NCBI GenBank assembly: GCA_016926875.1
Contig: JAFGNU010000027.1
Location: 1-35,606 of the forward strand
Origin: Anaerolineae bacterium
GTDB lineage: Bacteria; Chloroflexota; Anaerolineae; Aggregatilineales; Aggregatilineaceae
Direction: 5' to 3'
Length of the DNA stretch: 35,606 nucleotides
The number at the start of each line of letters is the position of its first letter. Within the stretch, counting starts at the first letter, position 1. Shown piece by piece: positions 31,954-35,606 of the stretch. Under the pieces are notes generated by a model. It did not search any database. It worked only from the letters and a program-made list of their open reading frames with translations, and had not been told where the DNA came from. Both the position numbers and the translations under genes were made by a program.

Positions 31954-34479
31954 ATGAAACGTGTATGGTTTGCCTGGAAACGCCGCCGCCGCTGGCAGCA
32001 GGTCGCGGTAATTGTCTTTGCGCTGGCGCTTGTTTGCACTGCTGCCGTGTACCAGTGGATACTGGTTGATCTGCCCGATATCGCCGCACTCGAAGCCGGG
32101 ATGGCGCTGCCGAGCACGATTATTTATGACCGCCAGGGCCGGGTGTTGTACCAGATCGCGGACCCTGAAACGGGGGTGAACCAGGTTGTCAGCCTGGACG
32201 ATCTGCCCGACTATTTGATTCAGGCCACGATTGCAACCGAAGATGCAAACTTTTACCAGCACCCCGGTGTAGATGTCGAGGGCGTGGTACGCGCGCTGTG
32301 GATCAACGTAAAAGGGGGCGAGGTGGTGGCGGGCGGCAGCACCATCACGCAGCAAGTGGCGCGCAACCTGTTGTTTGACCCCGCCCAGCGTGCCGAGCGC
32401 ACCTTGCAGCGCAAGCTCCGTGAAAGTGTGCTCGCACTCCGCTTAAACCAGCACTACTCGCGCGATAAAATCCTGGAAATCTATCTCAATCAAACGTATT
32501 ACGGCAACATGGCCTACGGCGTGGCGGCAGCTTCCCGCGCGTATTTTGGCAAAAGCGCCGCCGATCTGACGCTGGCCGAGTGCGCAATGCTGGCCGGACT
32601 GCCCCAGGCGCCGGGCCAATACGATCCCCTGACCAATCCCGAAACCGCCAAAGACCGGCAGCGCGTGGTGCTCGACTTGATGGTTAAGCATGGGTACCTC
32701 AGCGCGACACAGGCGAACCAGGCGTATGACGAAGCGCTTCAATATGCTTCGGTGCCGTTTCCAATCGAAGCGCCGCATTTTATCGCCGCCGTCTGGAAAC
32801 AGCTTGAGCGAAACTATCCAGAAGCGTTGTACGAGGGGGGGGTAGAAGTTATCACCACGCTTGACCTGGACTGGCAGAACGCCGCCCAGGACGCCGCCCG
32901 GCGCCATCTGGACTGGCTGAACAATCCACCGGCAGGCGAGCCGGAGCACAACGCGCACAACGCCGCCCTGGTTGCAATGGACCCGTATACCGGGCAGATT
33001 CTCGCCATGCTGGGCAGCCCGGATTATTTTGACGAGGAGATCGACGGCGCAGTCAACGCCGCGCTGGCACCCCGGCAGCCGGGGTCTGCGTTAAAGCCGT
33101 TTACCTATGCGGCAGCGCTTGACCCGGCCCGCGCGGAAGCCTGGACACCGGCTACTATGATCATGGACATCGGCACGCCCTTTGTTACGCGGCGGCTGGA
33201 AAGCTACACGCCGTCCAATTTTGGGCTGGTCGAGCACGGGCCGGTATTGATCCGTGAGGCACTCGCGTCGTCGTATAATATCCCCGCCGTCGTGGCGCTC
33301 GATCATATCGGCCTGGACGCGCTGGTCCGTCTAACAACCCGCCTGGGGATCAGCACTCTGACCGATACCAGCCGCTTTGACCTGTCGTTGACGCTTGGCG
33401 GCGGTGAAGTGCGCTTGCTCGAACTGACGGCTGCTTATGGCGCACTGGCGAACGGCGGCTACCGGATCGACCCGGCCTACATCCTCGAAGTGCGCGACCG
33501 GGACGGCAATCTCCTGTACGAATGGCAGCCGCCCGATCACAGCCAGCCGGTGATCGACCCGCGCGTGGCCTTCCTGATCACCGATATTCTGAGCGACAAC
33601 CAGGCGCGCATCCCGTCGTTTGGACCGGCCAGCGCGTTGAACATCGGGCGCCCTGCCGCCGCCAAGACCGGCACAACAACCGACTTCCGTGATAACTGGA
33701 CGGTTGGCTATACGCCAAACCTGGTGACCGGTGTGTGGGTTGGCAATGCGGATAACATGCCGATGGTCGAGGTCAGCGGGATCAGCGGCGCGGGACCGAT
33801 CTGGCACGAGTTCATGCGGCGCGTGCTGCGCGGCCAACCGGAACTGGAGTTTGACGTGCCTGCCGGATTGGTGCGCGCCGAAGTATGCGCCACGTCCGGC
33901 TTGCTGCCAACCGAGAACTGCCCAAAAACGCAGTGGGAATGGTTCATCGATGGCACGGTCCCGACCGGGTACGATACGTTCTACCAGCGCTTCACACTTG
34001 ACAGCCGGACTGGCCTGCTGGCCGACGATGCCACGCCGCCCGAATACCGCGAAGACCGCGTGTACCTGGTGCTGCCGCCAGAGGCGCGCGACTGGGCGCT
34101 GCGCAGGGGGATTCCCCAGCCGCCGATTGGCGCGGAGATCGTAGGCGGTCGAGACGTCCTGGCGCGGCTGCTCTCGCCCGATCCCTACACCGTTTTCCGC
34201 CTGACGCCGATCTTGCCGGAGGATCAGCAGCGCGTCCGGCTGACGATTGCTGTGCCAACGCACACCGAGCGCGTGATCTACTGGCTGGATGACGAGCTGC
34301 TTATCAGCGTCAATGAAACGCCGTTTGATTATTGGTGGACACTGTATCCGGGCGATCACGAACTGTATGCCGAAGTGACGCTGGACGACGGCAGTACGAT
34401 CACCACCGACAGCGTCGAGTTCCAGGTAGCCGCGTGGGTGCCGCCGGAAGAACGCCCCATATCCGGTCCGGCGGAATAG
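31954..34479 (+). CDS. Bifunctional penicillin-binding protein, PbpC/PBP1A-like
   Basis: An 841-residue class A penicillin-binding protein. One N-terminal membrane anchor (about 16-36) follows a basic cytoplasmic start. The GT51 glycosyltransferase domain (about 60-250) has the catalytic E96 (TIATEDANFYQHPG), GGSTITQQVARN, RKLRESVLALRLN and E175 (ILEIYLNQTYYG). The transpeptidase domain has S378-x-x-K381 (PGSALKPF), S440-Y-N and K571-T-G. It polymerises and cross-links peptidoglycan. After about 640, EVCATSGLLPTENCP and a beta-rich C-terminal segment recall PBP1C-type proteins with a BiPBP_C end; the last about 90 residues (ERVIYWLDDELLISV...VEFQVA) look like an Ig-like domain. Its presence indicates a peptidoglycan wall or sacculus. 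Confidence 0.92.
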   Translation: MKRVWFAWKRRRRWQQVAVIVFALALVCTAAVYQWILVDLPDIAALEAGMALPSTIIYDRQGRVLYQIADPETGVNQVVSLDDLPDYLIQATIATEDANFYQHPGVDVEGVVRALWINVKGGEVVAGGSTITQQVARNLLFDPAQRAERTLQRKLRESVLALRLNQHYSRDKILEIYLNQTYYGNMAYGVAAASRAYFGKSAADLTLAECAMLAGLPQAPGQYDPLTNPETAKDRQRVVLDLMVKHGYLSATQANQAYDEALQYASVPFPIEAPHFIAAVWKQLERNYPEALYEGGVEVITTLDLDWQNAAQDAARRHLDWLNNPPAGEPEHNAHNAALVAMDPYTGQILAMLGSPDYFDEEIDGAVNAALAPRQPGSALKPFTYAAALDPARAEAWTPATMIMDIGTPFVTRRLESYTPSNFGLVEHGPVLIREALASSYNIPAVVALDHIGLDALVRLTTRLGISTLTDTSRFDLSLTLGGGEVRLLELTAAYGALANGGYRIDPAYILEVRDRDGNLLYEWQPPDHSQPVIDPRVAFLITDILSDNQARIPSFGPASALNIGRPAAAKTGTTTDFRDNWTVGYTPNLVTGVWVGNADNMPMVEVSGISGAGPIWHEFMRRVLRGQPELEFDVPAGLVRAEVCATSGLLPTENCPKTQWEWFIDGTVPTGYDTFYQRFTLDSRTGLLADDATPPEYREDRVYLVLPPEARDWALRRGIPQPPIGAEIVGGRDVLARLLSPDPYTVFRLTPILPEDQQRVRLTIAVPTHTERVIYWLDDELLISVNETPFDYWWTLYPGDHELYAEVTLDDGSTITTDSVEFQVAAWVPPEERPISGPAE

Positions 34480-34511
34480 CACAAAACGCGCTGCGAGTAG
34501 CTGTTACCTTG

Positions 34512-34520
34512 TGGTATACT
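34512..34520 (+). promoter_or_regulatory. Extended -10 promoter of the 300-residue unknown gene
   Basis: TGG followed by TATACT forms an extended -10 element 33 bases after the penicillin-binding protein stop. No -35 hexamer is needed or seen. The resulting leader of about 97 bases includes the hairpin at 34537-34566. Confidence 0.45.
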
Positions 34521-34536
34521 CAAAAACAACGCGCTA

Positions 34537-34566
34537 ACAGGCAGCCTGTTTTGCAGAGCTGCCTGT
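34537..34566 (+). promoter_or_regulatory. Leader hairpin with two alternative pairings
   Basis: ACAGGCAGC and GCTGCCTGT form a perfect 9-bp stem with a 12-base loop. The left arm can instead pair with the loop: AACAGG-CAG-CCTGTT makes a short stem followed by TT, which looks like a weak terminator. The two structures exclude each other. It lies in the leader of the next gene; it could also simply be the 3' end structure of the upstream mRNA. Confidence 0.45.
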
Positions 34567-34623
34567 CTCCGTACTACGTCACAGTCTTTCCAATCAATAC
34601 ATTTTGACAGGAGCGGTGTTGTT

Positions 34624-35526
34624 ATGGACACCCTGCTTTTTGATAGTCATTTAACCACGGGGGGATCGGGAAACGGCAACAAGCCGAACGATCCAAACGA
34701 CAGCGATTTTGCTGACGGTGCCGACGGCGGCGCAGATGAGGGCGCAGGCGGGGACAGCGCTGGTCCGCCAGGACCGGGGGAAATCACAGGACTGCCGGAG
34801 GATTATGATCCCCGGTATATTCCTACACAGCGGGTGATGCAGATGACCGCTGAACGTGAACTGGATGACTGGATTGCTTTTTTGCTTCTGCACCAGGACG
34901 CGCCGGACATCATCGTTGATCAGCTTGAAAACATCGCATCCACCATCATTGCCGCGCTGAATGTGCCGGAGCCGGGCGAGCACCTGATCAAAGCCGTCCG
35001 GTTAAGCCTGGCACTGAAACCGGAGTATTGGATCGCAGGCGACAAAGCGCACATCTGGTCGGAATTGTTCGCAAGCTTGCTGCCGATCTCGATCAACCTG
35101 CACGATGGTGCGTATTGCAGCAGCGCTTACCGGATTTGGGGTATATACCGGCACCTGACCCACGAATGCCCCACAAAAGTGCTTGACGTTTCTGAAGAGT
35201 ATGCGCTTGATGTTAAGCGCGAAGACCTGGCGCTGCTGGCGCGCGCAGAACGATTTGATATGCAGGTCACAACGCTGTCTCCGGGCGAAGCCGAGGCTGC
35301 GGCCAAGCCTATCCTGGCCGATGCGCGCCGGTTGAACTGGCCGCTTATTCAAGGGCGCGTTTACTATTCCCTGGCGCGGGCTTATCAACAGGCAACGCTG
35401 CCCAGGTCGGCATTTAATTACGCTCAACAGGCGCTGGCCTTCTTTTTTCAACAAGACGTTCCCTGGCTGGCTGCCGTCGCTATCAATGCCATGCTGGGCA
35501 GCATCCAACTGCTGGATGATCACTAG
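34624..35526 (+). CDS. Unknown 300-residue protein, helical, with an acidic Gly-rich linker
   Basis: I do not recognise this protein. Residues about 13-55 are low-complexity, rich in Gly, Asp and Pro. From about 70 to 300 it appears largely alpha-helical; the last about 60 residues (PLIQGRVYYSLARAYQQATLPRSAFNYAQQALAFF in pattern) have the spacing of a tetratricopeptide-type repeat, so a protein-binding role is possible. No signal peptide or membrane helix. AGGAG lies 10 bases before the ATG. It has its own extended -10 promoter and a structured leader. It ends 65 bases before another possible start codon, so a following gene on the same strand may be its partner. Confidence 0.72.
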   Translation: MDTLLFDSHLTTGGSGNGNKPNDPNDSDFADGADGGADEGAGGDSAGPPGPGEITGLPEDYDPRYIPTQRVMQMTAERELDDWIAFLLLHQDAPDIIVDQLENIASTIIAALNVPEPGEHLIKAVRLSLALKPEYWIAGDKAHIWSELFASLLPISINLHDGAYCSSAYRIWGIYRHLTHECPTKVLDVSEEYALDVKREDLALLARAERFDMQVTTLSPGEAEAAAKPILADARRLNWPLIQGRVYYSLARAYQQATLPRSAFNYAQQALAFFFQQDVPWLAAVAINAMLGSIQLLDDH

Positions 35527-35591
35527 TTAACCTTCATAATTAGGGAAGAGAGCAAGTGGCCCCTTCCCCGTGAGCATCAGGCAGGCATCCG

Positions 35592-35606
35592 ATGAGTCAA
35601 CTGACG
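35592..35606 (+). CDS. Possible start of a gene running off the window
   Basis: ATG followed by four codons (MSQLT) to the edge. The Shine-Dalgarno-like AGG is weak and only five codons are visible, so this is a guess supported mainly by position after the preceding gene. Confidence 0.25.

Noticed and set aside
33331..34482. A 383-codon open frame on the minus strand inside the penicillin-binding protein gene
   Set aside because: Its composition is typical of an antisense shadow, and the sense gene has complete catalytic motifs through this region.
1..35606. Search for CRISPR arrays, tRNA genes, insertion sequences, integrases, toxin-antitoxin pairs and phage-defence genes
   Set aside because: No regularly spaced repeats, transposase motifs, cloverleaf sequences or defence-type gene sets were recognised; a dedicated tRNA and small-RNA search was not possible by eye.

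Overview
The window looks like ordinary chromosome of a high-GC bacterium, most likely a Chloroflexota member (Anaerolineae-like). This rests on the very large GAF-rich histidine kinases, a stand-alone DUF2344 gene, a two-subunit 2-oxoacid:ferredoxin oxidoreductase, lipid-linked-sugar glycosyltransferases and a PbpC-like penicillin-binding protein. The taxonomic call is inference from gene style, not from a marker comparison. I saw no rRNA, tRNA, CRISPR array, insertion sequence or integrase. No gene-free stretch exceeds 300 bases; the longest is about 236 bases (14576-14811) and holds a divergent control region.

Region 1 (1-14.6 kb) is a signalling island interrupted by a small envelope cluster. 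On the minus strand a soluble hybrid kinase (HK1) is translationally coupled to a canonical OmpR-type regulator (RR2), followed by a second OmpR-type regulator (RR1) whose receiver has lost its acidic pair and its conserved Lys. Two giant membrane kinases (HK3, then HK2) with four and three GAF domains lie downstream without a partner regulator. HK2 and HK3 share an unnamed multi-helix N-terminal module, and HK1 and HK3 share a short upstream sequence motif. Between the two kinase groups are a PspA/IM30-like gene and a divergent pair of glycosyltransferases (WecG/TagA type and GT4 type).

Region 2 (14.8-22.3 kb) is metabolic. It holds a nicotinamidase-like hydrolase, a minus-strand operon of two YhhY-like acetyltransferases plus a methyltransferase, a DUF2344 protein, and a 2-oxoacid:ferredoxin oxidoreductase (alpha and beta). 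A FadR-type GntR regulator sits upstream of the oxidoreductase, with a strong promoter and a palindromic operator just downstream of it. An intrinsic terminator separates the regulator from the oxidoreductase genes.

Region 3 (22.3-29.3 kb, all minus strand) has a polyprenyl-phosphate glycosyltransferase with a GT39-like membrane glycosyltransferase, then an ABC importer (binding protein, FecCD-type permease and ATPase, coupled by 10-bp overlaps), an EamA/DMT transporter and a TatA/B-like protein. The binding protein is unusual: a shortened ModA-like segment precedes a complete FepB/BtuF-like domain.

Region 4 (29.4-35.6 kb) has recF and rsmG converging, a small unknown protein divergent from rsmG, a bifunctional penicillin-binding protein, and an unrecognised 300-residue protein with a hairpin in its leader. 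The first codons of another possible gene run off the end.
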